A stretch of 64,000 bases of DNA, taken from positions 496,001 to 560,000 of the forward strand of contig NW_026516225.1 of NCBI RefSeq assembly GCF_025602895.1, given 5' to 3'. The notes beneath the pieces were generated by a model. The model was not told the DNA's origin, did no database searches, and worked only from the letters and a program-made list of their open reading frames with translations. The DNA comes from Polychytrium aggregatum (lineage: Eukaryota; Chytridiomycota; Chytridiomycetes; Polychytriales). Positions 22,869 through 33,920 of the stretch are shown here, piece after piece (position 1 is the stretch's first letter; every line of letters begins with the position of its first letter). The position numbers and the translations under genes were made by a program.

Positions 22869-25800
22869 ATGTCCTCGCAAGACGACCAGCCGCTCAGGAA
22901 GACCCGGAACAAGCGGGCGTGCGACAGTAGGTTGATCCGTTCGCTGGCCCGCTCAGCGCCCGCTCGCCGAGCTGCCCAGTTGCCCCGGAACCTCTGTTTT
23001 GCCGGAGATCCGCTCGCTGGGGACAAACCCTCTGCCTGGCTGGCTCCCGAAACACTCTTGGGTTGCTCACTCCTTGTATCGACAATCTCATTGCGCACTG
23101 CCATGCTCCTCTGGCAACACGCCTCTGCCGCCGCAAGTTTGCCGGTTCAAACGAAATCGCTGCTCAGGCGGCCAGCCATGCGATGGCTGTCGAGACTTTG
23201 GCCTGACCTGCAGTAGGTACCCTGTCTCTGGTCTCTGCCATCGAGTACCCACCTCTCAACTGCTGCCCAAGGTTCTGAACCACCACTGTCTCGTTGTGCA
23301 GCATATGACATTCCTCAGAAGAAACGTGGCCCTGCCCCAAAGAAAAAGATCGCTGGTCTCCCATACCGCCTCGATCGAATCGATCGACTCTCTGGCTTGC
23401 TTGCGCCAGACATACCAAGTGTTAGCTCTGGCTCTGTCTCTGGTCCGTCATCAACAGACTCGGCTTCGCAGGAGGTATGCTCCACATCACTCTCTGCCAG
23501 TCACCGATGCAACGCAGGTGCAGAGGGATTCGGAGACAGAGGCACGGCATAGTCCTGGGCTTCAAGCCGGGAGTGCGGGGGCGCTGAGCCTGTCGAGTCT
23601 GGGCAAACCGCAGTCACCCACCAGAGTACCCACCAGAGCATTCGCCATCGGAGCATCTAACAATGACTCTGCCGATTGCAGCCCGAAGATGAACTACACT
23701 CAATCGAGGCCTACTTCATTACTCGAGGTATATCCAGCCGAGTGCGCTGCTGCTGCCAATACCCCCACCAGCTGCGATCACCATACCAATTAGCTCTTGA
23801 GGCCACAGTGCCCGATAGCATTGGGGATTACCTCTGCATGCCCTACCGGCTCCTCACCCCGCCTTTGTTCTTTCAGTGCGCAACCTCACTACCAACAGCA
23901 CGGTGTATTTTGGCCCTTCGTCCACGGGCGGCGCTTGCTTTGTGCAGGAGAACCCACGCTTCCGGTCAGGCATGATTAGCTTCTCTCTTCCGAACGTAGC
24001 CGGCGGCCATGTCAATACTCTTCCGCAAGACCAGGCGCTACCCTTCAGCCATCACATAACGTACAGCCTGATCGGGGTCTACTTTGAGCATATCGCACCA
24101 TATCTTCCCCTCATCGACAAGGCGCAGTTCTACGCCGAGCTCGAGCAGCCATCGTATTCCGAGGTACGAGTCAGCCTCCAGCACCAGCGCAATCGGCAGC
24201 ATCAGCAGTCTCTCGTAGAAGCATGCCTCGCCGGGATGTCTCGTGTAGGCATGACATTAGATTCAGGGTTGATGTTGTCCGAGCTCTGGGAGTACTCCAC
24301 CCGTATCCTGTTCCTGGGTTGCTTTCTCTCCTTGTTTTCTGACGACGGAGCCGATCTCAACCACCGCCTTTGCTTCAATCGGCCCGCCTTCCCCAAATGT
24401 GACCTCCGCAGCCTTTTTCGCTCCTCGTGTGGACCATGTGCACGATCGTATCGCTCCAAACGACCAATATGGCCGAGTGGGGCATCCACGCCGACATCTA
24501 TACGATTCGCAAGTACCTGTCTAACCACTGCTACGACTTGATCGCTCGGTATCACGACTGCCTGGAGCTCAATATGATCCAGTCGTTGTATCTTTGGGCC
24601 ATCATCTGCACTAGCCCAAGCCAAACAATCAGACCGAACACGCATCAGCTTCTTGGTAAGCATACCGATGCCAACGACTGCCCTTTGTTCTTGGTTGGAC
24701 ATTGCCCCGTTCTGACGATGGTTGAATGGCAGAGTCACTGCGTGCTGCTCGGCCGCCATGTCGATATATGCATATCGCGCCTGATCTCAGCTGCTTACTT
24801 GTGCGAATTGCATTTGCTGTCCTCAGCCACGGTCCGGGCAATGGTTGTGGAGCTTGGATTCCATCTCAGTCCCAAAATTCGAGGCCTCAACCTCAGTGTG
24901 ACCGAGCATCGGATCCAAAACTCGGCTTTCTTTTGCATGTATATAACCGAGCGATATGGGTCGCTGGTTACCGGTCGCCATGCTCTGATCCAGGACCACA
25001 GTAAGTACTTTGTTCTGGAACTGCTAGTGAGCGCCTTGTCTTGCATGATGCGAAAGCCATTCACCGCTTGCTGGGCGTAGGCAGGGCCAGCTTGCAACAA
25101 TCCGCGGCCTTCTTCTGGCCACAGTCCTTCGTCCAGCGACTCACCACATCCCCCTTTGACTCGGCCGCCTCTGCTCGGCTTCCTCACCTCCCACCTCGTC
25201 ATACGATCGTTTCGCTTCGGGCTCAGTGTGGGACATGTCGCTGCTCGACGACCACTTCGATCACGACCACTACCACGATCTCATCATCCATGTCAAGCTT
25301 AGTCGCATCATGGGTGACCTGACGGATCTGATGAACAACCCGAACCCCATGAGCCTCTCCGCGAAGAAGCAAAAGGCGCGCGCGATCCTCGAGAGCCTTC
25401 AGGTTTGGCTGGCCGGCCTTCCGATCCGACTTCGACTGGAGCCCAATGGCCGGTGGACGTTCCACCACCATTTCTATCTCGTCTACAACAGCCTCAACAT
25501 CCTCGCCCAGCGTATCGCCGTTGGAATCCACTCGGCCTCCGCCCTCGAGAGCGCGCACGCCATTGTGCGCTGCCTTCGGCGCCTGCCTCGGGACATCATG
25601 AACCAGCCCTTCCAAAGCAAAAACATGATATTTTTCCTGCCGGCCACGCACTTTTTCTCGAGCACTGCGGCGATTCTGTTCTTGGACATCATTCTCGAGT
25701 TTCAGCGCACAAACCCCGCGGTGACAAGCGAGATTGTCCAAGCCATCAGCGAGCTGAATGAAGTTCTTGGATTCCTCAGCCAGTACAGCACGGCGCTGTC

Positions 25801-26719
25801 GCAGTGGCTTCGGGGCATGATTAACGACTTTATCAACTGGCATTATGTCTGTCGGCGCTCAATCACCGATGGACAGATACCAACATCGACTCCCTTCGAA
25901 CACAGCGACGTCTCCGTTGACATCGTCAGCAGTATTGGCTTTGGCCCGACCGCCAGTCATGCCATGAGTGTCGACATCAATACCACACTCGAGGCCAGCT
26001 TTGGTGCAGTGACGGCGGAGGTTATCGCAAGCACGGTTGCCGGCTCATCTCCCCTCCTGCCCTCGATGATTCCGCCTCTGAGGTCCTCACCAGAAGGCCA
26101 AGCCTCCAATTGGGCGCAGCCGCAAGCATCGATGGGATTCAGTGCAGCTCCGATACAAAACTCGACAAGTGTGTTCCCATCCGACGCCTCTGGGGCCTCA
26201 ATCCATCCACAGCTCGGCCATTTCACCCACGACACGCTGAACAGCACCTTTGCCCCGTCCCTTGGTTCTCTCGGCGCCGGCACACTGCCACAGACTGGCA
26301 CGCCGATCGACGCGGGGCTGCTTGGGCTGAGTTCTGCTCACCTCGATTCCATGGTCTTGACGGCGCTCTCAGGAAGCGTAGGACCCGGATCTGGGCGGCA
26401 GCCGCCCAACGGACCTCCAAACCCAAACTCAAATCCGGTCATGAATGCAAGCTTTGATCTGAGATCGGGGCTGGACAGACGCCTGGGCGACCTGAACCTG
26501 AACCTGAACTTGCACCTGAACCCTGGCTTAAACCCTGGCCTGAGCTTCAATCCCGATCCAAGCGCCGGCAGAGATGGAGGTGGAAACACAGATACAGGCG
26601 TGAATGCGAGTACGGGTGCGAGTCGGAGTGTTGGCCTGGAGGCTACACAACTAGCCTTTGACGAGCATCTGGTCCGAGCCTTTGCCGAGTCGTCCCGTGG
26701 GCCATTCTCGTACAACTAG
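22869..26719 (+). CDS. Zn2Cys6 transcription factor C
   Basis: Paralogue of genes A and B. Exons 22869-22926, 23138-23212, 23272-23474, 23682-23727, 23877-24163, 24412-24655, 24827-25000 and 25227-26719 join to 859 residues with no phase conflict. The zinc cluster is Cys18, 21, 28, 34, 37, 44 (ACDICRFKRNRC, SGGQPCDGCRDFGLTC), preceded by basic residues (KTRNKRA). A linker with KKRGPAPKKK follows, then the fungal transcription-factor middle domain (YSLIGVYFEHIAPYLPLIDK; PFSLLVWTMCTIV; YITERYGSLVTGRHAL). Exon 2 (75 bases) has the same length and phase in genes B and C. The C-terminal 400 residues are Ser/Pro-rich and end in an Asn-Leu/Asn-Pro low-complexity stretch. It is divergent from gene B and bracketed by two Fanzor-derived elements. 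Targets unknown. Confidence 0.93.
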
Positions 26720-26822
26720 AGGAGAGAAGCCAAAAATACACACGCACATGTCAAGTGCTTGTGATGTAGTGGGCATATCAGCGATGCATCCGCACCAGCC
26801 ACTGGACAGGTCCGGCGGTGCT

Positions 26823-27065
26823 GCTTACAGGCGATCCGATAAAAAACGGGACACCCTTGAGTTTGACCATTGATCAAATATTTTGCTACCCAATACCATC
26901 GCGCGTTGGAATTGCCATTCGCCAGTGTGCATGTCGATTGTGGAGACCGGAGAGCGACGGGAGATCCTTCACTCGGAGGTGATCTGTTTCATTTCTCATG
27001 GCATAGTTGGACGCACGCCACCACAGACTACGCTGACACATGGATGCCCCATTTCCCCCCTGAAT
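26823..27065 (+). mobile_element. Fanzor-derived short element, copy 2
   Basis: Starts about 100 bases after the stop of gene C. The left end GCTTACA..AAAAAACGGGACA is intact; the right end is decayed (TGCCCCATTTCCCCCCTGAAT against TGTCCCGTTTTTTTCTGAAT in copy 1). The block YFATQYHRAL matches YFVTQCYRAL of copy 1 and the tail reads SIVETGER, but about 40 bases containing the WNRDVNAARNM codons are deleted. Orientation is the same as copy 1. Confidence 0.7.
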
Positions 27066-27299
27066 CGCCCCCCCCCCAGCTGCAGTATCGCCCAACTACG
27101 GTGTGCCTGTGTCTGGAGCGACGATGTGTGCGATCATACCGCAGCACATTTTGGCCGACTGCCACAACTTGATCACACACACACACTGGCTCCAGCCACT
27201 CGATCCGGCGGCTGGAGCCGGAGAGTGCCTGTTTTCAGGCGGTCCAGCGATCTGCCCTCGCCTCCCTGCTCTCCAGCCCGCTCTCGGCCAGCAACAACC

Positions 27300-29769
27300 A
27301 TGTCGATCTGGGACACCCTGCCAGCCATTGTTATCGGAAGCGAGAGCGCCGCCCAGCTCCAGGTACGCCAGCAAACACACACATGCCGCCTCTCCCTATA
27401 CCTGTTTCTCTCCTTCTGCGGAATTTCGACCAGCGCGGTTCAGTAGCAGCAGCGCTGTGCGCGGCCGATCACAGCGAGCAAAGCACATCGAGACACCGCC
27501 CGATGCCCAAGACGCAGCGATCGCTCACCGCAGGGCAGGGTGCTTCTTTCGAACCGTGCTTCTCGTGTCGTCACATCGTCCTTGGATGATCGCCATGCGG
27601 ATCCGATGCCGATGTTTGCGCTCGTCCCCGTCTCCTGCGCTTTTCTCCTTCCCTTCACAGCCGTTGCTTGATCCAAGTCTGGCAGGAAGTTTTTGGGCTT
27701 TCAGACCGATCTGGCGGTGGGCGACAGCCCCGGCCCACAGGAATGAAAGGGAATGCGATGCTGACACCACTCCTCCGCTTCTTTCTATCCTCCTCATCGT
27801 TCGTCAACCTTAGGGTGCGCTCACGGAGAAGCTTCGGGAGCTCGATGTGTCGTCGCCCGACATTGTGGCCGAGTTTGTGGTGATGATGTGCGCCAACAAG
27901 AAGAACCGGGACGAAGTCGAGAACGAAGTCCGAGACAGTACGTCGCTGGATCTAGCAGCCGCATTTGGATCGGCTGGAGGATAGATATTGCGGAGGAGAA
28001 GAGCGACGCTCGATGCCAGGCTGCGTCGCCGGTTGAGTTGCACAGTGATAGCGCAGAGAAGGCAAATGGGGTGAATGAGATGGATTTGTTGTGCTGCTTG
28101 AGGAAGCATGCGACACGGCGGATGGCCCATGGTTCGGCCCCTCCCGGCCCTTGGGCTCTCGGATCGATCGAACCGCTCCTCGCAGATCACCATGCTATGC
28201 TGTGGATGATGTCGATGGTGCATCCCAACTCATCCGCTGACACGCTCGCCCTTCTCTTGATTTATATCACCGCTGGATCCCTGCCCCTCGATCAGTCCTG
28301 ACCGATGGCGAGCTCACGGCTGTCGTCACCGAGTACACCTTCCAGTACCTCGCCGGTATGGCGCAGACGGGCCACCCACACGCTGGTATCGACGAGTCGG
28401 ACGAAGACGACGAGGAGATTGTCATGGAAGGTATATCCACAGGGCATCGGATTGTATCGAGTTTGGGTCGGTGTGGCCGGCCGATCGCCGCGGCCACCGA
28501 TTCGGGAACGGCGTCGAGTTTGCCCAAGCAACAACGCACACCATTGCACTGTCCTGCCAACGCTGGTAAACTTGCACGAGTCTCGTCTGATCTGTCTTGC
28601 TCCCGCACCCGTGAATACCGACAGAAATCACGCAGCCTCCGCCGGCAGCTCTTGCCGGCTCAACCCATCGATCCGGATCGGGGCCAAATCGTCTCCTCAG
28701 CTCGGCCATTCGTGGTGTCTCGGATTCTCTGTCGGATGCCCAGTCCAGAAAGCGCCGCCAGCCAGACGGCAATGCGGGGCTCGCCCAACCGCACGCACAG
28801 TCGCAGCACGAGCCAACGGAGGCCTCGACCGCCGAGCAAAAGTCAAAGATCAGAAAAATCGTCTGGAGTAGCGCAGCCGAATCCAGCCCGTCGGAGCCCC
28901 AGGCGGCGCCGCAGCGGGAGGTCTTTATTTCCAAAAAGTTTGGCAACGCAACCGGGTCCGAGACCGACAAAACATCCTTCAAGGTGACGGTCAATGTCGC
29001 AAAGCAGCAAGCCAACGATCTACGAGAGCTACTGAAGTCGGGCAAGCGCACCGCAGCTCCGTCCGGCGAGCTGGAAGGGCCGGCCAAGACACAGATCCGG
29101 TGCAGCTTTTGGCCCGCTTGCACCCGCGCCGACTGCAAGTTTGTGCATCCAACCAAGGTCTGCCCCGAGCTCTCGACCTGCACCAAGGGCAACGAGTGCC
29201 TGTATATCCACCCGATGATGCCGTCGCCAGCAGCCGGCCGAGTCGAGTGCAAGTTTGGGCTGGGATGCACCCGGCCCGACTGCCCGTTCTACCATCCGAA
29301 CGGAGCCGCAGCCGCACTCGGCGCACACCCATCTCTGCGAGGCCGAGGCGGAGCTCGGTTTGGTGTGGGTCGTGGTGGGTTCGCTGGGTCTATGACAAAG
29401 ACCACGGTCAAGTGCATCTACTACCCAAACTGCCTCAACCCCAGCTGTCCATTTGTCCACGGCGACGGCGGCGACGGCGGCGACAGCAACAAGACTGGCC
29501 CAACCGCCGACGCCCCCGCCGGTGATGCGATCGAAGCTACTGCCGCCGCCGCCGCTGGTGGTGCCGGAGCCGGCGGATTCTCGCGAGCGCCGATTCAACT
29601 CCCATGCAAGTACGAACCCTTCTGCACTCGGCCAGGCTGTCCGTTCATACATTCGTCCGCCGAAGCAGGAAGCGGGATGAAGAAGCACGCGCGGACATTT
29701 GCCCTGCCAGACGATCAGACCGAGAAGGTTGCAGTCGGCAGCGGTAGCGAGACCAACACTATTTCGTAA
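27300..29769 (+). CDS. Nab2/ZC3H14-like nuclear poly(A) RNA-binding protein
   Basis: Tandem CCCH zinc-finger protein that binds poly(A) and limits tail length and export of mRNA in the nucleus. Exons 27300-27362, 27814-27937, 28296-28430 and 28625-29769 give 488 residues with closed phase. The N-terminal ~100 residues (LTEKLRELDVSSPDIVAEFV ... VTEYTFQYLAG) match the PWI-like helical domain of Nab2/ZC3H14. An acidic stretch (DESDEDDEEIVMEE) and a basic linker with RKRR, a possible nuclear signal, follow. Residues 267-450 hold five fingers of the Nab2 type (C-x5-C-x4/5-C-x3-H): CSFWPAC, CPELSTC, CKFGLGC, CIYYPNC and CKYEPFC. Five is the number in ZC3H14, seven in yeast Nab2. A Gly/Ala/Asp linker separates fingers four and five. 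Confidence 0.92.
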
Positions 29770-30939
29770 CAAAAGCGACGTTCTCGTCGAGCTGCATTGC
29801 GTCACCACCCCTTCCTGTCCCTTGCCCTCTGTACCATCATCTCCATGTGTCTGTTGAAGAGCGAATGCTGGCTGGCTGGCTGACTGTTGCAGCAGCGCCA
29901 AGGATGCTCGCCCCATGCACGATGGACATGCGCTGGGCCCAAGCCGTAGCAGCAGCAACAACAGCAATCCAGTACACCCAGCAAAGTCGGACTGGCCTGA
30001 CGGGGGAGCCGGTGCAATACAGCCCGAAACCCGCCTCGATGCACGATCAGATGGCTTGGTGTGTGGTGGTATTTCGGGCATTGGGTGGCGAAGGGATGAG
30101 GCGCTGGCATCGACCGGACCGGTGGCATCGGCAGCAACAGCAACATCGACAGCAACATCGACATCGGCAGCAACATCGGCAGCAACATCGGCAGCAGTAC
30201 CGACAGCGACAGTAGTGGCTGCAGTGTTACTCGCGCCGTATTCACGGCGATCCCCGCCATGAAAAATTTGAGCCGATTGCTCATGGTGACGCCCGCGGCC
30301 TGGCTGGTGCACCCAAATTCGCATTGCACAGGCGGCCTGCCGAGTGGTTCGCAGGATGCGCCTTGCTGCCCAAGCAGGGGGCCCATGGAGGATCGGTCTG
30401 CGCTGGGGTCGTGTGCTCTGCGGTCTCTGCTGGCCATGCCGTGGTGCCGTTGCCACCAAGACACAGCCATGCCGAGCCTGCGCCGGGATCGACACAGGAT
30501 CCGCGCCGATATCAACACTGGCTCTGCACCAATGCCGGCGGATGTTGCCATCCATGTCCTCAGCATGCATCTCTGCATCGGCTGCACATTGCCCGCCACA
30601 GCGGTGCTGGTCCAGCAGCGTCGCACCAAGCCAACTTGCACAGGCGCCACAAACGAGCTATCTCGGCTATCGCCCAGCTGCCATTGGCCCCCGCACGGTT
30701 CGCACGAATTGGGGGGGACACCCCGCCGATGCAACACCGTCCTTCGAGCCCGACGCCTCATGCGGCCGAGGAGATTACCGCTGCCTGTCCAGATGCGACC
30801 ACTATTTGACACCGCTCGCGGCCTGCCTCCAGCCTCCCCCCCTCGAGCTCAGAGCTTCCTGCTAACCCAAGTTTTGCTCCTGTTCGGAGCTTTTCGGCTC
30901 ACTTTCTCGCCAACTCCTCCACTCTCCTCGTTGCGCGCG
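29770..30939. other. Intergenic region upstream of the chitin synthase
   Basis: No supported gene. Long frames cross it on both strands but they contain the 30127-30213 repeat and no domain. It should contain the 3' end of the Nab2-like transcript and the chitin synthase promoter. Confidence 0.45.
30127..30213 (+). repeat. CAACATCGGCAG-type 12-bp degenerate repeat
   Basis: About seven imperfect units alternating CAACATCGACAG and CAACATCGGCAG. Confidence 0.85.
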
Positions 30940-33343
30940 ATGGCAACTCGGTCTCTCGCCGCACTCCTCCTGTTGCTGGCATGTTGCGCGCATCTGGCCT
31001 CGGCCCAGGGCCAGAATGTCTCGTCGACCATCAACAGCTTCAGCGACACCATCAACTCGGGCATCTGGGACCTGCCCATCTGGGTCCGATACGTCCAGGG
31101 TGTGCTGACCCTCATAGCCTTCACAGACTTTCTCCTCTTCACGGGGAGCTTCCTGTACGGCATGATCCTGGCCAGTTTGGCCTCCAAAGGGTTCTTGAAC
31201 AAGGTGCGTCGTCTGCTGCTCGAGCAAACCGAATGATGCCGGCCATATTCGTCCGGGTCCGCTGTTGGCCATCAGAGAGGCATCGACAAGTACCGAGCTG
31301 CTGTCGCTCTCGTGATCGGTGCCTCCCCTGTCAAGCACATGACACTTCGCGTCTGCTGACCATGAATACCCTGCCGCCCTGTCCCCTACAGACCATGCCT
31401 TTCTTGTCCTCGATCTTGTTCCTGGTCCTGCGCTTCTGCTACTTCCCGTTCCTCTATGTCCTCATCCCCGTCGCTGGTCTGCCAAAGTTCCCCATGTGGG
31501 TCAACCAGTGGGTCTTTGTCGGCTTGGTGTTCATGTACGTCACCCTGCTGATCGCCCCAGTCACCTTCGGCATCATCTATGCCGTCAAGTACCGCAGCTG
31601 GGCCAACGCCAAGCACAGCGACCCCAGCGTCCTCGAGAACGCCCGCCAAAAGGTCGACCAGCTCAAGCAAGTTCCCAAGATGGTCGTCGTCATGCCCATC
31701 TACAACGAGGAACCCGATGCCCTCATTGCTGCCGTCAAGTCGACCGTCGCTTGTGAATATCCCTGTGCCCAAGTTACCGTCTTCTTGAGCTTCGACAACT
31801 CCGAGGAGTCGGAGCTCTTCCTGGCTCTCATGAAGGTTCTGACCCACGGCAGTGAGCGACCCGAGGGCGGCTATGGTGCCCAGGTCCGCCTCATCTACCG
31901 CGGCGTCTACTTTATTGTCAACCGCTTCCCACACGGCGGCAAGCGCCACGTCCAGGCCCTGACCTTCAACCAAATCTACCACGATCCGTATTTCAGTGAA
32001 GACGACACCCTGGTTCTCTTTATCGACTCGGACATTGTGCTGTACGAGGACGCCATGGTCGAGTTTGCCACCGCCCTCGACAAGAACCCCAAGCTCGTCG
32101 GCATGACCGGCTTCATCTCGGTTCTCGCCAAGAAACCCAAGTTCTGGTGGTGGTTCCAGGACGTTGAGTACGTTATCGGTCAGGTCTTCAACCGAGCCCT
32201 CGAGTCTGGCCTGGGTGGCGTCACCTGCCTTCCCGGCGCTCTGGTAAGCGAACGAATGCCTTGCCTGCTGCACCATCCATCGGCACATTGCCTGCTGCAC
32301 CATCCATCGGCACATTGCTTGTGCAACCAAACTCACCGCTCTCGTCTCGTCGTTGCTGCCTTTCCGCCATCCAGACCATGATCCGCCTCAAGCAGCTTGG
32401 TGTCGCTGCAAACACATACTTCTCCGAGCTCGACACCAAGAATATCTTCAACTACCACCGCTACTACCTCGGCGAAGACCGCTACCTGACCCATCTTCTG
32501 ATGGAGCAGGAGCAGCGCAGCGCGATCGGATTCTGCCCCACAGCCCGTGCCAAGACCGAGGCCCCTGCCACCTGGAAGCAGTTCCTCAAGCAGCGCCGCC
32601 GCTGGCTGCTCGGTGCCTTTGCCAACGAAGTCTACTTCCTGTCGAGTGCCAAGCTGTGGGCCCGTGCGCCGCTCCTGCTCACCTACGTGACCGCCAACTT
32701 TTCGTGCCGCTCGACAGGCTTCTTCTTCTTCATCATTCTCTTCCAGATGGCGGCCGGATCCAAGTTTGACCCGACGGTCATGTACATGATCTGGGTGCCG
32801 CTGCTGTTCTTCTGGATCCTCGTCTCGATCTTTGCCATCATTCTCAAGCGCTCCAAGGTCGCGCTGATGTACCCGCTCATGCTGTTGTTGAATCCGTGGG
32901 TCAACCTCTTCATCAACATCTACTCACTCAAGACCTGGAACTTGCGCTCGTGGGGCGGACCCCGCACCGATGTCGCCACCGTGCCCGACAACATGGTCCA
33001 CCTCACCGATCTCGTCCCCGACCCAGATACCCAGACGCTGCGCGACTACGATATGGACGACCCCGTGCTCGATGGCAAGGGCAAGGGTGGAAAGGCCGGT
33101 ATGCACGAGGAAGAGGACCTCAAGCAAAAGGGCGTCGACTACGACGTCGACGAAATCGTCGTCATCCAAGACGACACCTCGACGCTCTATGGCGGCCCAT
33201 CTCGTCGGCCCTCGATCTCGTCCCTCAACGACGGCATCGATCACCAGCATCCCGCCACCGGCGATCTCATCAGCCGCCTGGCTCTGGTGTCCAAGATTGT
33301 CGAAGAAGACGATTCGCCCACGCCCTCGTCCTCAAACTCGTAA
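30940..33343 (+). CDS. Chitin synthase (family 2 glycosyltransferase)
   Basis: Membrane processive glycosyltransferase that polymerises N-acetylglucosamine from UDP-GlcNAc. Exons 30940-31203, 31392-32243 and 32375-33343 give 694 residues in phase. A signal-like N-terminus (MATRSLAALLLLLACCAHLA) is followed by membrane segments around YVQGVLTLIAFTDFLLF, SSILFLVLRFCYFPFLYVLI and FVGLVFMYVTLLIAPVTFGI. The catalytic region shows PIYNEEPDAL, the Asp motif LFIDSDIVLY, CLPGAL, GEDRYLTH (residues 405-412) and the product-binding QRRRW at 445-449. Further membrane helices follow, then an acidic Ser-rich cytosolic tail. There is no myosin motor or cytochrome b5 domain, so it is not the class V/VII form; the class is otherwise unassigned. 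A related beta-glycan synthase (hyaluronan-synthase-like) is the alternative. Confidence 0.88.
32261..32314 (+). repeat. 27-bp exact tandem duplication in a chitin synthase intron
   Basis: Two identical adjacent 27-base units within the second intron (32244-32374) of the chitin synthase gene. Confidence 0.95.
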
Positions 33344-33920
33344 TCTTCTTCTTGCGCGGCCCTGCCTCCGCACCTCCTGTTGGCCATTTTGTATGTCCAC
33401 CATATCTTTTCGACACTCCGTCTCTGCTGGCAGGCTCTATGATGTGATATTCGCTGTTCTTCATTCTATGTGTGTACGCGCCTGCGCTGGCCACTATTCT
33501 CTATCGCTTCGCCCCCTCTTTCCCTCTCCCTCTCTCGCCGATGCTATCTATATGTTGGCTGTGTATTCAAGTCCAACCAGGACCCCACTTTTCCCTCTGT
33601 CAGCCGTAATCGTGACCAACGTGCTTTATTCAGCGGGATTGTACCGAAACTGTGTATCGTAGCCACAGCGTCCACACGCCCAAATGCGACGCTGCATCAG
33701 AGTCCATCGACCAGGCCTGGTCTGGCTCCTGAATACATCAGATTCGTCCACAGCAATCGCCTGGTACACTTTCTCTGCCCAACGAATCGCTGCTCTGCGC
33801 TGCGAGCGACCTGCTGTCCGCAGTCCATGGTCAAAGCAGATGCATTCATGATGCCGCCGCCATCTCGACTCTCATATCCAAGCTGCGCTTGCTCGAGAGC
33901 CCCTGTGAACATCACCGTTG
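33344..33920. other. Convergent intergenic region
   Basis: Lies between the 3' ends of the chitin synthase and gamma-tubulin complex genes. It is pyrimidine-rich near 33490-33540. No gene is visible. Confidence 0.5.

Noticed and set aside
29802-30812. Minus-strand frame of 336 codons
   Set aside because: It is built largely over a 12-bp degenerate repeat and shows no family motif or supporting exon structure.
31386-32336. Minus-strand frame of 316 codons
   Set aside because: Antisense of the catalytic exon of the chitin synthase.
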